The notes beneath the pieces were generated by a model. The model was not told the origin of the DNA. It saw nothing but the letters and a program-made list of their open reading frames with translations, and did not search any database. The translations under genes and the position numbers were made by a program. From NCBI GenBank assembly GCA_934047225.1, contig OW203991.1, positions 8,432,001-8,496,000 of the forward strand: a stretch of DNA of 64,000 bases, given 5' to 3'. Origin of the DNA: Ypsolopha sequella. Its lineage: Eukaryota > Arthropoda > Insecta > Lepidoptera > Ypsolophidae. The stretch's first letter is position 1; the number at the start of each line of letters is the position of its first letter. Shown here one piece after another: positions 1 through 10,971 of this stretch.

Positions 1-187
1 TACAAACACACATAGCATAGTAGATTATTTTAACATGCCCCTGTAATCTACTTATCATATCATTATACATATTTATTTACGAAACTTAAATTTTAAAATG
101 TAGGTGCATTCTTAAGTTGTTAATTAACAACAAACAGATTACTTACATTATTAGGTACTAAGCATAGCAGCAAAAAACACAAGCTTA

Positions 188-3100
188 TTAAAAAGTTAAC
201 AGTTTTGTAGCAAAATAGTTAAATTTAATTTTCTTAAGAGGTTTGGTAAACATGTCAGCTAACTGATGATCAGTTTGACAATAAGAGATTTTTATATCAT
301 CGCAAGACATTTTCTCGTGTATAAATTTGTATCTTACGTCTATATGTTTAGACCTTCTATTAAATGTACCATTTTCAATAAGTTTCATAGCACTTTGGTT
401 GTCAATATTAAGTTTAGCAGTTACTTTCACATTCAACAGTTCTTCTATATAACACTTCTTTAGTACAGTCCGCAGCTGAAATATATTCCGCTTCACAGCT
501 GGAGAGAGCCACGATAGGCTGTTTTCTTGTGCTCCATTGGACTGGACCTCCACAATATATCAGGACAAAACCACTTGTATTTCTTCTTGTCTCTTTGTCG
601 TTGGCGAAATCAGCATCACAGAAAGCTTCAATCTTTGTACAGTCCATGTTCTTCTTAAACACTAATTTTGCAGAAGTCTTGCCTCTGAGATATTTGAATG
701 TCTTCTTGATATTGTTAACATCCTGGTTTGTAGGATTTTCCATGTGTCTACTTTCTGTGTTTACGGCATATGTTATATCTGGTCTTGTTTTGTTACTAAT
801 GTACAAAAGTTGTCCAATAGCTCGTCTATATGGGTAGTTTACATTTGGTGAGTCTTGCTCTGCATTGTAGTCACTTGCATCAATGGGTGTTGAACTTGGT
901 TTTGCATTTGACATATTAAAATTTTCAAGTATCTTCTCCACCTGAATATTTTGATTTAGTTCAATGCCAATGTCTGTCTTTTCTATTTTTATTCCTAGAA
1001 AATTATCTGGATTCTTTGTATAAGTCATCTCAAAATCTTGTTTTAGGTTATTTATGAGCTCTGACAGTTTTTCTTCATCTTTTCCAATAAGGATTCCGTC
1101 GTCAACATATATTCCTAGAATAATTGTGCTATCTTCATTTTTGAATAAACATTTGTCACATTTTAGTTGCGTTAAACCATATTTTAGTAAAGTTGAAGAA
1201 AATGTCTTGTTCCAATTTAATGGTGATTGTTTTAAACCATATAAGCTCTTTTTTAGTTTGCAGACTTTCTTTGTCGGATCATAGTCATACCCTTCAGGAA
1301 TACTCATGTAAATGTCTTCTTTTAGCGGACCATAAAGAAAAGCAGTCTTTATGTCCAATGTCATTATATGAAAATCTTTAGATGCAGCAATAGCTAAGAT
1401 CGTTCTTAAAGAAACATTATTCATTACAGGACTGAATGTCTCTTGATAATCAATTCCTTGAATTTGTTGGCAACCTTTAGCTACCAGTCTAGCTTTGTAT
1501 TTGCTGTCATTTTTCACTTTTAGGACCCACATGTTAGATATAATTTTTCTTCCCTTGGCTTCTTCTCTGTTCACTATTTCCCATACATTATTTTTATTTA
1601 ATGATTGTTTTTCTGAATTTATAGCTTTTATCCATTCATTCTTATCAGGGCTAGTAATAGCTTCTTTGTAAGTTAGCATAGCGTAGTCTAAAAACTTTAT
1701 AGGTAGTTTCCTTGTTCTTTTCGGTCTTTCCATTTCTACTTCTCTTTTTTCTTCGTCTTCTTCAGTCTTTGAACTTTCTGAATCAGAATCTATACAATCT
1801 TCATAGATAAGTGTTGTATTTTTAAGTTCTTTATTAGTGATTTTTCCTTTTTCTTCTATCTCTGTATCTTTCTTTGAGTTTTCTTTGTCATTTTCTGATT
1901 TTTCTTCATCTTTCTTTGACTTTTCTTTTCCCAGGTTTTCTTTAGTATTTTCAGAATTTTCTTCTTTGTCTTCTTCATTCTTTTTATTTTTTATTTCTGT
2001 CACGATTGTGATTTCTTTTTCTCCTTGTGATGATTTTTCTTCTTTCTCATATTTAAAAATTACATCTCTTCGAATTAGTATTGTTTTATTTTCTTCATCG
2101 AATAAACGATAACCAGTATTAGCATAACCAACCATTATGTATGTGTCTGTTCGTGGTTCTAGTTTTTGTAAACGGCTTAACTTTTTGCTGTAAGCCATAG
2201 AACCAAATACTTGGATATTATTCAGATCAGGTTTCTTTTCAAACCATTTTTCATATGGTGTTATGTTTGCAATTGATTCGGACGGTGTTCGGTTTAGCAA
2301 GTAGGTTGCTGTTCTTGCAGCTTCTCCCCACAAATAATCTTTAGTCTTAGTTTCGAACATCAAAGCTCGTACTTTTTCTTGTAAAGTTCTATTAAGCCTT
2401 TCAGCTTTCCCATTTAGTTGAGGTGAGTAGGGAATCGTGTAATCGAGCATGATACCTTTCTTGTAACACCAGTCTTTGAAGTCATTGCTAGTGTATTCTC
2501 CGCCATTATCACAGCGTATTTTGCTTACTTTTAGATTCTTTTCTCTTTCTGTTTCTTCGATGTAATTTTTAATGCAACTAGGTGCTTCGCTTTTCTTTTC
2601 AAGGAGGTAAATTTTTGTGAAGTGGCTGTAGTCATCCAGTACAGTAAGTATATATTTTTTATTATCAAATGTAGGTGTTAAGGGGCCACATATATCACTG
2701 TGTAGAATTTGAAGTGGTCGAGTAGCTCGTTCTCTTACTGAATTGAACGGTTTTCTTGTTTGTTTTGATAATATACAAACTTCACACGTTTTGTCTAAAT
2801 TTTTTATTTGTTCCTCATTTATTTTCAGGTCAACAGATTTGGAGAGTTTTAACAATGAATCTTTGCTTGGATGTCCTAATTTGACATGCCATTCATGAGC
2901 TTCATTCTTATTCGTTGTTAATAAACTTGTTTCTTTTTCTTTCTTGTCAACTTTCACAGTATATAGATTATTTTCTTCCTTTTTGCCTATTAATATAGTT
3001 TCACCATCTTTGCAAATATTAACCTCATCATTTTTGAAAAATACTGTACCTCCATTATTTGTTATTGCACTTACTGACATTAGATTCTGTGTGAGGTCAG

Positions 3101-4124
3101 GTACATATAGGGTTTCTTTTAAAATGCATTGTTCGAGTTCAATTTTTCCTACACCTTGAGATGTCATTCCGGTGCCTTGTTTTGCTACACCAACAGAAGA
3201 TGGCATACACTTCAGATCTTTCAATAAATTTGAATCATTTGTCATATGACTGGAGCATCCAGAGTCAATCACAAAAGTGGTAGTATTATTTTCTGAGTTC
3301 TTGTTTTCATATGTCACGAACGCCACATTATTATTTTTCTTTGAACTTGTTGTATTGTTCTTTTTGAAATAGCACTTTTCAGTTGGATGGTTCGTTTTTT
3401 TACAGATGCTACACCTGTTTTTATTTTGTTTCAAGAAAAGGCAGTCTTTCTCGACATGATTGTTCTTTTTACAATTGTTGCAGAACAATTTTTTGTTTTT
3501 ATTTGAGTAACTTGCTTTAAATGCAACATTTTGTTCCTCTTGTGGTTTTATTTCACGCTGTTCTTCAGCTATTAATCTTGATGTGAGGTTGTTGAGTGTT
3601 TTTTCATGATTTGGACATGAGTCCCATGCAGTGATGAAACTTTTAAACTTTTCAGGTAATATCGCCAAGATTTTTGAAATCAACATATTGTCATTGATTT
3701 TCTCATCTATCATCGACAGTTTGTAGGCATAGTTTTGGAGAGCGCCGACATTGTAGGCTACATCTTTACTTACGTCATAATCAAACTTGAAGAATTTTTG
3801 CATTAGATCACACTTTTCATGTTCATTGTTTCGCCGATATAAAAAACACAGTTTTTGGTACATTTCTTTCGCATTTTCACAAGGCATAATGTGAATCATG
3901 AGAGATTTATCGATTGTCATCATGATGATCCGTTGTGCTTTGGCATCACGGGTTTGAAAATCGGAAGTTTGACCCTGTGCGAGCGGTATGGTTTCACTTG
4001 GAAAAACAATGTCTTGTAGGTTAGAACTTTTGAAAAGAATGTCCACTTGAAATTTCCACAGCATAAAGTCTTTTTCACCAGTGAGCACTTGTATTTTGGA
4101 ATACATATTTAGGTTGTCCTCCAT
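188..4124 (-). pseudogene. Copia gag-pol polyprotein with a late frameshift
   Basis: The long frame (4124 to 414, 1236 codons) carries an N-terminal Gag region, two CCHC zinc knuckles (C215/C218/H223/C228 and C238/C241/H246/C251), an aspartic protease with DSG at D287, and an HHCC integrase domain (H413, H418, C447, C450). The integrase core has D477, D539 and E575, a DD35E spacing. The Copia-type reverse transcriptase has YVDD at 1006-1009, and the RNase H has D1170 and E1211. Shortly after E1211 the frame goes wrong and stops. The remaining RNase H segment, including a DNQSA motif and a SKHID motif, continues in another frame down to 188. One indel near positions 430-455 explains this. Everything upstream is open, so the copy is nearly intact but probably not able to move by itself. 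An acidic, lysine-rich linker lies between integrase and reverse transcriptase (about residues 700-800). Confidence 0.93.
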
Positions 4125-4200
4125 TTTGTTTGATTTTTAGGTTTTTACTTTTGTTTTTTTGCTTGTTTTGTTTATTACCGGATAGCGCCTTGAAACTTAA

Positions 4201-4215
4201 CCTGGGCCCATAACC
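4201..4215 (-). other. Copia primer-binding site (internal initiator tRNA-Met)
   Basis: On the minus strand this reads GGTTATGGGCCCAGG. Its core is the known copia primer-binding site, which pairs with the anticodon region of initiator tRNA-Met (half-tRNA priming) and not with the tRNA 3' end. It lies eight bases inside the end of the 5' LTR, a little further than in Drosophila copia. Confidence 0.85.
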
Positions 4216-4223
4216 TAATCCCT

Positions 4224-4430
4224 TGTAGGGTTTTTAGTGTTTTATAAAAACAAGATTTTATTTTATACACTTAGTTTTTAATGAGAGAAATTGCACACGC
4301 ACAGTACCTAAGTTTTATTTAAGAGAACAACAAACATTGGAAGATGGAACCAGAGAGATCCAGGACCATAGACAAATATACTTTTTAAATAAAGGTACAA
4401 ACACACATAGCATAGTAGATTATTTTAACA
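4224..4430 (-). repeat. 5' LTR of the Copia element (~207 bp)
   Basis: Bounded by TG and CA on both strands: TGTAGGG at the plus-strand left end and TTTTAACA at the right end. The outer 35 bases equal window positions 1-35. The inner boundary was set at the TG nearest the primer-binding site and could move by a few bases. Confidence 0.8.
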
Positions 4431-4666
4431 ATTCGCACAACAAATAAGTTGAAATTCATGTTGTTGCGCGAATGCACCTTTTCAACTCTCAAAATGATAT
4501 TCGTTTTCTTTTTTATGTACTCTACCAAACAGCCGACTGGGTGGTGAAATGCAGTCGGGACACGTACATAGCGCGGGACGCAGCAAGTTGTCCGGTCGGG
4601 TCGGTTACGCCGATGGGGCATCCCATCTTCTTTACCAAGATGAAGCCCTTTTCATCGGCTTGACCA

Positions 4667-4804
4667 GGGGCTCTACCGCGTAATTCTCATTTGTATCAAC
4701 TTCAAGCAAATGCATGCGAAATTCAACGCGTGCAAAAGAGATGGCATGTTAGGCGGGCGTCGTCAAGTTGATGTTGATGAAAATGAGAATTACGCGGTAG
4801 ACCC
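4667..4804. mobile_element. MITE family B, copy 1 (138 bp)
   Basis: Terminal inverted repeats share CTACCGCGTAATTCTCATTT. A second copy lies at 23793-23954. Copy 1 lacks about 23 internal bases present in copy 2. It interrupts the ORF1-like pseudogene. No target duplication is evident. Confidence 0.8.
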
Positions 4805-5509
4805 ACAGTATAAGGGCCATGGGTTACCGCACTGCGAGGGGGCTCACGGCGACTCTTGTCTGGCCCCCTCTTGGTCAGTGTTTTGGGTTGCCGCTTGTCG
4901 GGAGATTTGCTGGCAGCAGCAGCAGCGAATTTAGATATGGTGGAAGTAGTCACCGGTGTCGTCACCACGAAGTAAGGCGCGGAGGGCGGCACAGGTTGGG
5001 TGCATGGGGCGCGGGGCGACGGAGTCGGCGGCCGGTGAATTTGCTGACTTCAAACGCGCGCGGTGCGCTCCACGTTGGGTGTTGAGGTACGAAGTCTGAG
5101 GTGATCTACATACCGATATCGTCTTGCGCAATGCATTGACCCCAACATGCAGCTCACCGATAGTGGTTTGTGAGGCTCCAATTTGGTCAGGCTGGATCGA
5201 AGGGATGTTATGTCAATGACGTCAAATGACGTGACGTCAATGTGGTCGAAAGTAACCGGCGGAAGCTTGCGTAGGTCCTTCGCTACAAAGGTCGGCACAT
5301 CGTCGGGATCCCTTTTTTTCACTATGTCCTTAAGGCTTCTCTCTTCCTTTTCATCCCTCCTGCGAGACGGTATCTGGTCCGCGATGTTCAGCGTGCAATA
5401 CAATAAAGATTTCGCGGTGCGAATCTCTTCCTCCGTGAAGTTAGTCTTGCAGATCTGTGCAATACTGAAAATAAAAATGAAAATGATTTATTGCACAACA
5501 AAATATTTA

Positions 5510-5778
5510 TACAACGTGTAACAGAAAGGTGTAACCATATTTGAAGAGCTTATTCATTCAATGGTATAGAACAACTTTTACTACGGAACAAAACCTGTAT
5601 CTCGAAAAAAAAAAAAATTACATTTTCATAGAATAAAGCAATGCCGCTCGGCCGAAATGTATGGAAGGGCAGATTTTTTTTTGAGATTTCAGTGTTGGCT
5701 CCGTAGTAAAAGTTGTTCTATACCATTGACTTATTAAGTTCTTCAAATATGGTTACACCTTTCTGTTACACGTTGTAT
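5510..5778. mobile_element. Foldback MITE family A, copy 1
   Basis: A palindromic element with arms of about 90 bases. Both ends carry ACAACGTGTAACAGAAAGG. The core has a poly-A run and a GCCGCTCGGCCGAAAT stretch. A second copy in opposite orientation is at 61738-62029. It lies in the gap between two blocks of the ORF1-like pseudogene. Confidence 0.85.
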
Positions 5779-5984
5779 ACACATGTTTCGTGGCCAGGGC
5801 CTCCTATTAGATAATCAAAGGGACATCTGTGTTAGGAGAACCTATACTTAATACTAACTTCGTCCATCATGTCCAGCTGGTACTGCAGGAACGCCAGGAC
5901 TTCGTTAGGCAAGAGTAGGCAGTACGGAGCGGTAAACAGTGAGGCGCGTGCATCATCGAGCGCGTAGTGCAAAACCGTGATTTT

Positions 5985-6310
5985 TTTCACATTTTGTGAT
6001 ATTACCATGATTTTTAACCGACTTCAAAAAGGAGGCGGTTCTCAATTCGACTGTATGTTTTTTTTTTTTTTTTTGGCGTTATTACTCCATAACTCCGTCA
6101 TTTCTGAACCGATTTGAACAATTTTTTTTTGTTTGAAAGAGTGTACTTCCAGGTAGGTCCCATTTTGGGTTTGGTCATGATCTGATGAAGGTCTTCAGAG
6201 ATAGGCAGTGGAACTCCTCAGAAAATGACAGCATACCTCTCGAAATTGAGGTAATCGCTTTGTACCTGGGTGCTGATTACAAGGTATTACTTAAAAATCA
6301 TTATTCTTCC
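5985..6310. repeat. Dispersed lepidopteran-type repeat (CCGACTTCAAAAAGG)
   Basis: Contains ACCGACTTCAAAAAGGAGGC followed by a poly-T run and a TTACTCCATAACTCCGTCAT stretch, the start of a dispersed repeat I know as very common in moths and butterflies. It runs into the tandem array that follows. No coding potential. Confidence 0.5.
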
Positions 6311-6665
6311 ACCTGACCTTCGATCCTGGCTTCATCACCATATTCACCATAGAACTCCTCAACGGATCAGAGCACATAACTCGAGATTGCGGCAATCACT
6401 GCGTTAGGGTGCTAATTCAAGGGTATTACTTGGATATTACCAGAATACCTACCTGACCTTCGATCCTGGCTTCATCACCATAGAACTCCTCAACGGATGA
6501 CAGCACATAACTTTGGATTGCGGCAATCAGTTTGTGTTATGGTGCTCATTGCAGGGCATTGCTTGAAAATTGCCAGTGTACCCACCTGACCTTCGATCTT
6601 GGCTTCATCACCGTAGAACTCTTTAACGAATGACAGCACATAACTCGAGATTGATAGCAGGAAGC
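6170..6665. repeat. Tandem repeat, about 4 units of 130-140 bp
   Basis: The phrase CACCTGACCTTCGATC recurs at about 6310, 6450 and 6582, and each copy is followed by GGCTTCATCACC, GAACTC and a GATTG...CGGCAATCA-like block. A more diverged unit precedes them. Periods are about 140 and 132 bp. The 60-codon minus-strand frame here is a by-product of the repeat. Confidence 0.75.
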
Positions 6666-6767
6666 TACTCAAACATAGCTACTTATACTCACTTGAACTT
6701 CGTTTCATATTAAAACCACGTTTGCAAGAACTACCCATATTTCACAATTTAACCCAGCAACACTAAA

Positions 6768-7148
6768 AAATGTGAAATAAAATAAACTTTTAACAAAAAA
6801 ATAGCAACCGACTTCAATAGTAACAGCAGTCATTCACTAAAAAGTTAATAATAATTCTATAAAGACCGATGGTACCGAAGCAACACTTTTGCCGACTTCT
6901 TTCTTCCTGAAACATTATGTTATCTAGAAGTCGGCGTATTTCCTACGATATAGCAACATAAAAACCAATATAAGAACGCCGACTTCTAGATAACATAACG
7001 TTTCAGGAAGAAAGAAGTCGGCAAAAGTGTTGCTTCGGTACCATCGGTCTTTATAGAATTATTATTAACTTTTTAGTGAATGACTGCTGTTACTATTGAA
7101 GTCGGTTGCTATTTTTTTGTTAAAAGTTTATTTTATTTTCATATTTTT
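6768..7148. mobile_element. Foldback element with ~170-bp arms
   Basis: The left arm (6768-6930) and right arm (6985-7148) are near-perfect reverse complements around a loop of about 50 bp. Arms contain AAAAATAGCAACCGACTTC, GACCGATGGTACCGAAGC and GCCGACTTCTTTCTTCCTG. A transcript would form a long duplex. No open frame spans it. Confidence 0.85.
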
Positions 7149-7816
7149 CGGTCCACCAGGTTTGGAGATAAGGGGGAGATATACATTTATTTCGTGTTTT
7201 TTCAAGAATTTTTCCAAATAGATGCAAGTAAATATAGCCAAACTATATATTTTTACAATCAGCTTTTTGATACCTACAACTTGATAGTCATATTGTATTT
7301 TTGTAACATATTTTGTTTATTATTAGAGTGCATTTTGTTTATTTATTTAACTTTTTTTATATTTCTCATTTGTGTTTAACTTTTTTTAAATCGCTATAGT
7401 TTTCCTGTAATTGGCGAGTTAATGACCTATAGTTGTCATTTTTTTCATATTTTTCGGTTCACCAGTGATTTTTCAAAGGTTTCTCGAAATCCGTGCCAGT
7501 ATATATGTTAAATAAAAGTATATACTTTTACAATCAGCTCTTTAATATCTACAATTTGATACCCATATTGTATTTTTAGGACTTTTATTTTTTTTCTCTC
7601 CTTTGTTTTGGAAATATTCTGAACAATTTCAAATATTTCATATTTTTTCACACCGTGTTATGTGGGCAAATTAATGATATTTTTTGCCAAATTTCAAGTC
7701 TTTATCTTTAACGGTGCTAAAGTTTTGAGGCTCTGACATACGGACGGATGGACGGATAGACATCGGAGTCTCACCATAAAGTTCCTTTTGTACCTTTTTT
7801 TTAGATACAACAGAAC
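7142..7816 (+). repeat. Dispersed repeat with an internal ~300-bp duplication
   Basis: CATATTTTTCGGT starts at 7140 and again at 7446, and each is followed later by TTTTACAATCAGCT and CATATTGTATTTTT. The distal end (7600-7800), with GGACGGATGGACGGATAGAC, recurs in reverse at 41355-41600, so this is a mobile family. AT-rich, no gene. Confidence 0.7.
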
Positions 7817-8039
7817 CCTAAAAATGTAATTAGTGATTGGCACTCACATCCTACAAAGAAATTTTGGCTTATTTTTTCAAGAACGAAGTAGGTATAATAA
7901 GTACCTACCAGATATTTGCAAGGCCGAAACAATAAAATTATGTTACCTGCCAAACCCGATTTTAGGACAAACTGGCTTGGTCTAAACTGGTCACTGGTCA
8001 GAGTGTCGACTATGCCAACCATCTGTGTTGTCATAAAAA

Positions 8040-8225
8040 AATAACCACGAAGGTTATGTATGGCGCTCGCTCCACTACATACTTACGTACGAATTATAAC
8101 CTAACCTAACGGCTCGCTTCTGCGCTGAAGGATTTCAGACATTTTTTGAAGAACTAGTTTAGCCTAGCCTTAAATTAACTAGCCTAACCTACCGGTTTAG
8201 CCGGTAACATATATATTTTCAAGTT
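8040..8225. other. Non-coding stretch with degenerate repeat debris
   Basis: Holds CCTAACCTAA-type runs and GGTTTAGCCGGTAAC. No exon or RNA gene is evident. The preceding 7817-8039 is also non-coding. Confidence 0.4.
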
Positions 8226-8490
8226 ATTATTAGAGTGCATTACAAACTTGAAATCAATCAGAAACAAATTTAGAAGCACAAATATTTAAAAAAATCCTTG
8301 AGCCAGGATTTGAGCCAAACAGGACAGGCGCGCTGACGACTGCCCTATCGAGGTTCGTTTTTGGAACGTCGAATTTTTTCAAGTGTTTATGATTTATAAA
8401 ACTTTGCGTTCTCAAACTGTTTGAGTTCCAATAGTGTAATTTTAGAAAAGCAGTTAAAATTTGCCGAGATTTCTTCCAAAGAAACAATAT
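8225..8490. repeat. Degenerate half-copy of the tRNA-containing foldback family
   Basis: Begins TTATTAGAGTGCATTACAAA, the terminal sequence of the foldback at 45602-46078. It is followed in the same order by a decayed tRNA-like block (GGATTTGAGCC, GGCGCGCTGACGACTG, ATCGAGGTTC). Only one arm is present. Confidence 0.65.
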
Positions 8491-8519
8491 TTTTGGTGAA
8501 CAAATTTAGATATTGTGTA

Positions 8520-8883
8520 AAATATGTACACGGTTGTTGGGGCCCCTAGGGTCCTGGCCTAGCCCAGCTGGGCTTCACCCCGTGCCCCTCTAAATCCGTC
8601 CCTGTCCGTCTGATTGTAATTAGTTTCCAGAAACACGAGTAGGCTTTTTTGGGATCAAGGGATTACTTTGATGAATATCCAAAATGGCTTCATAAAATTC
8701 GGCTGAAAATATTTTGATCCCGTTCACTTACCTTGTTTGATCAAGCGAGTGAATTAAATGGCTACAATGTGATTAATGTCTCTTAATTTTTTACATAAAA
8801 AGTAAGTAAAGTACCGGTCATGACTCATGACATGACACGAGCTGTGTCTACATAAATATGTTTCTCTTTTGTGCCATTGTTGC
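8520..8883. other. Non-coding, GC-rich repeat patch then AT-rich spacer
   Basis: 8535-8610 is a GC-rich block (GGGGCCCCTAGGGTCCTGG) resembling a retroelement tail. The rest is AT-rich with no open frame of note. Confidence 0.35.
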
Positions 8884-9333
8884 TTAACACGTTCCGGCGC
8901 GGTACCTTATTTGCTCGACTACGTAGAAAAGCAGTAAAAATCTCCATACAAATTTATATCGCTGTAATAGCCGTACTGCCACATTAAAACACAAAAATAA
9001 ATTTGCGATTTGACAGTGCGGTTATAGCCGCAACACGCCGAACAAAAACCCATACAAACATACCGGTTATTGCCGTACTGTCAGTGTGTAAGTACCTGTA
9101 TGCATGTGCGCACTGGTCAATAAAAAACGCGGCGCAGCGGACTGTAGATTGACAGTACACCGTTCCTGTAGAATGCCAATGGAAGTGTTTTGTATGAGAC
9201 TTTCGAAGAAATTTCACGGAGGTATCCGTACTGGCATTTAGAAAAGATTAAAAACTAACGGGTATCACCGCACTGTCAACCCGCAAGAGGTAAGAAAAAC
9301 GGTATACGCCGTTACTGCGCCGGAACGTGTTAA
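8884..9333. mobile_element. piggyBac-like MITE, TTAA-flanked
   Basis: Both ends are TTAA followed by inverted repeats CACGTTCCGGCGC (left) and its complement (right). TTAA duplication is the mark of piggyBac-type insertion. No transposase is present, so it is non-autonomous. Inside, a motif close to GTTATNGCCGYACTGYC recurs in both orientations near 8965, 9013, 9063, 9260 and 9301. These could be transposase-binding repeats or shared ends of a composite. Confidence 0.8.
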
Positions 9334-9640
9334 ACATGTGGTCATTCTAAGAACAAACTTTTTATTATTAATTACTTATAAAACAAATTATATGAAAGTA
9401 AATCACCGTTTGAAAAAAACCACAATCAATCCAAAACATTATACAATTAATTTACAAATATAATCAACGTATTTTTTTTAGATATCGTGCCCAAAATAAT
9501 TATACCTTTAAAATAAAATAATATTTTACTGCAAATACGCGTTTACGTTCTATGGTTTATTTTTTACTTTTAAACATAGCGACGTAGCTCAAAGAATCTC
9601 ATAAAATCGGTTAGTTAAATCGATTATTCTCTTGTGTACC
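9334..9640. other. AT-rich spacer, nothing recognised
   Basis: No frame, inverted repeat or RNA gene was found here. It may hold one end of the element that carries the following transposase remnant, but no matching inverted repeat was found at the other side. Confidence 0.4.
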
Positions 9641-9818
9641 GAGGTCGTAGGAAAGAAAAATCTACTAAAAATATGGTCCACCTCGCAATCACCATGGTTA
9701 CCATGGCAGTCACGATCAGCCATATTGTTTGTCTGTTCAGTACGGTGCAGAAGCCTTGTATACGTTGCGTGCGTGTGTTCAGTTTCGTTGATTTTGTGTT
9801 GAGTTTTTTTGTTCTTGC

Positions 9819-10325
9819 TTGACCACTAAAAGAACAGTGTTGGGTAGTCAAGCGCGGGAGTTTGTGGTACGCCTACAACATTACTTTGAATGTGAGTTTC
9901 AGAATGGTAGTCCACTCTTGCCACTTTCACAAGTGACTAACCGAGTAGCTGCAGCTCTCGGTATCAGCCGAAAAACTGTTTCCCAAATAAGTAAGGAAAG
10001 GCATGGTAAAGATATACCAGAAGATAATAAATTAAAATCGCCACTTAATAAAAAAGTTAGATGGTCGATAGTCACACAAACAAAATGCTGTCGTTGTTGC
10101 AAGAAACATGCTACGAATAACGTTACTGCTGCGAATTGGGATAGTGTGGTTTTACGAACATTAAATCTAATTTTCGCTGATTGGGACAGAGATGTGCATA
10201 TCGATGCCCTAATAGATAGCCAAATTAAAATAAATACGGGGGATTCTACAGACGATGATGAGGGTGATGACGATGATGGTGACAATGAATATGATGCAAC
10301 CATTTTGAATAGCGAGGACGCATAA
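9819..10325 (+). pseudogene. Transposase remnant: HTH domain plus acidic tail
   Basis: An open frame of 168 codons begins at a TTG, with a stop 10 codons upstream and no ATG, so the initiator is lost or lies in another exon. Residues 1-60 (SQAREFVVRLQHYFECE, then RVAAALGISRKTVSQISKE) look like the N-terminal helix-turn-helix region of an insect DDE transposase family. Residues about 110-168 (LIFADWDRDVHIDALIDSQ, then a D/E-rich end) resemble the acidic end of such proteins. The catalytic part between is missing. The two ends joined in one open frame suggest an internal deletion derivative, or a small DNA-binding protein left from one. The family comparison is from memory. Confidence 0.5.
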
Positions 10326-10757
10326 GTCGCATGCTGATTAAATTGAAAAATAATAATGTGTAATTAATTTAAAAAACTTGACTAAGTAACTTTTGTTTAT
10401 TGTATTAATCTACTGCAAATCTTTTACGTTTCGATTCTGTCAACTCGATTTAAATTTGTTAGTAATAGTAATCGAAAGTCGAAGTCGTTGTGTATCGACT
10501 AATATGGTACTTCGCTAGTACTCTACATAAACACATCTGTCAAATGTAACCTCGTAAATGGAATAGACCTCAGAATAAGGAATACAAATTCCTTATTCTG
10601 AGGAATAGACTGTACGATAGGACAGTTCCTTCAGACGATCCTCAAGAGAGGATATACAAACACAGAGAAGAAAAGAAACTAAAATAAGACCAGGCAGTAT
10701 AGGCTTAAGCCTTTAGCCTTTTTCATAAAGGAAAGAAATACACAAAAAAAAAGCACT
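10326..10757. other. Non-coding spacer with a small perfect hairpin
   Basis: AT-rich. The only notable structure is the hairpin at 10568-10603, listed separately. Confidence 0.4.
10568..10603. repeat. Perfect 16-bp inverted repeat, 4-base loop
   Basis: Arms CCTCAGAATAAGGAAT and complement around ACAA. Function unknown; a chance palindrome or a MITE core is possible. Confidence 0.6.
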
Positions 10758-10971
10758 GGCGGGAAAGAGCTGTTTTTTTCTCAGTCAAGTTAGCATAGTC
10801 AGCAGTACATATTTAGTTGTTTTTTTCATTTATTATTTGCATTAAGTTTTACTGAAAGTTAAATATGTCATCCAGTGATGATGAAATAATACTGTTTCAT
10901 TGCCTTTGCCAAGGCTCAATCAGCTAAATATCTCAGGTAATATGGCTTGTATTATGCACTCGTATAACAAT
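10758..10971 (+). mobile_element. MITE family F, copy 1, with transposase start-codon relic
   Basis: Shared in reverse orientation with 41089-41349: GGCGGGAAAGAGCTGTT at one end and GCACTCGTATAACAAT at the other. Both copies hold an ATG opening a short frame MSSSD(D/Y)EIILFH. I recall similar N-termini in PIF/Harbinger transposases, so it may be a deletion derivative of such an element. Confidence 0.65.

Larger units (their letters stand above)
1..4430 (-). mobile_element. Copia-type LTR retrotransposon, 3' LTR cut by window edge
   Basis: A Ty1/copia element in minus orientation. The first 35 bases of the window recur at 4396-4430, so they are the start of the 3' LTR, and the rest of that LTR lies outside the window. 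In order along the minus strand: 5' LTR (4430-4224), primer-binding site (4215-4201), a single gag-pol frame (4124 down to 188), a purine-rich stretch next to position 36, then the 3' LTR. The domain order protease, integrase, reverse transcriptase, RNase H is the Copia order, not the Gypsy order. The element entered the ORF1-like pseudogene that resumes at 4431. The two visible LTR stretches are identical over 35 bases, which suggests a fairly young insertion, but 35 bases is too little for dating. Confidence 0.95.
4431..5980 (-). pseudogene. Retroelement ORF1-like pseudogene, frameshifted and interrupted
   Basis: Reading down the minus strand, coding-like pieces are a first block at about 5980-5861 (LLPNEVLAFLQYQ), a second at about 5466-4805 (starting IAQICKTNFTEEE, then DPDDVPTFVAKDLRKLPP), and a third at 4666-4431 (DEKGFILVKK, YVSRLHFTT, LVEYIKKKT). 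The frame must change near 5175, near 4960 and within 4560-4640. These motifs resemble, from memory, the ORF1-like proteins of insect non-LTR retroelements, in which a YVSRLH...EYI segment belongs to an RRM-like part. No search was run. The gap between blocks one and two holds a MITE and is bounded by a CAG acceptor-like end and a repeated AGTATT, so it is either an intron or another insertion. The third block ends where Copia begins. Confidence 0.5.
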
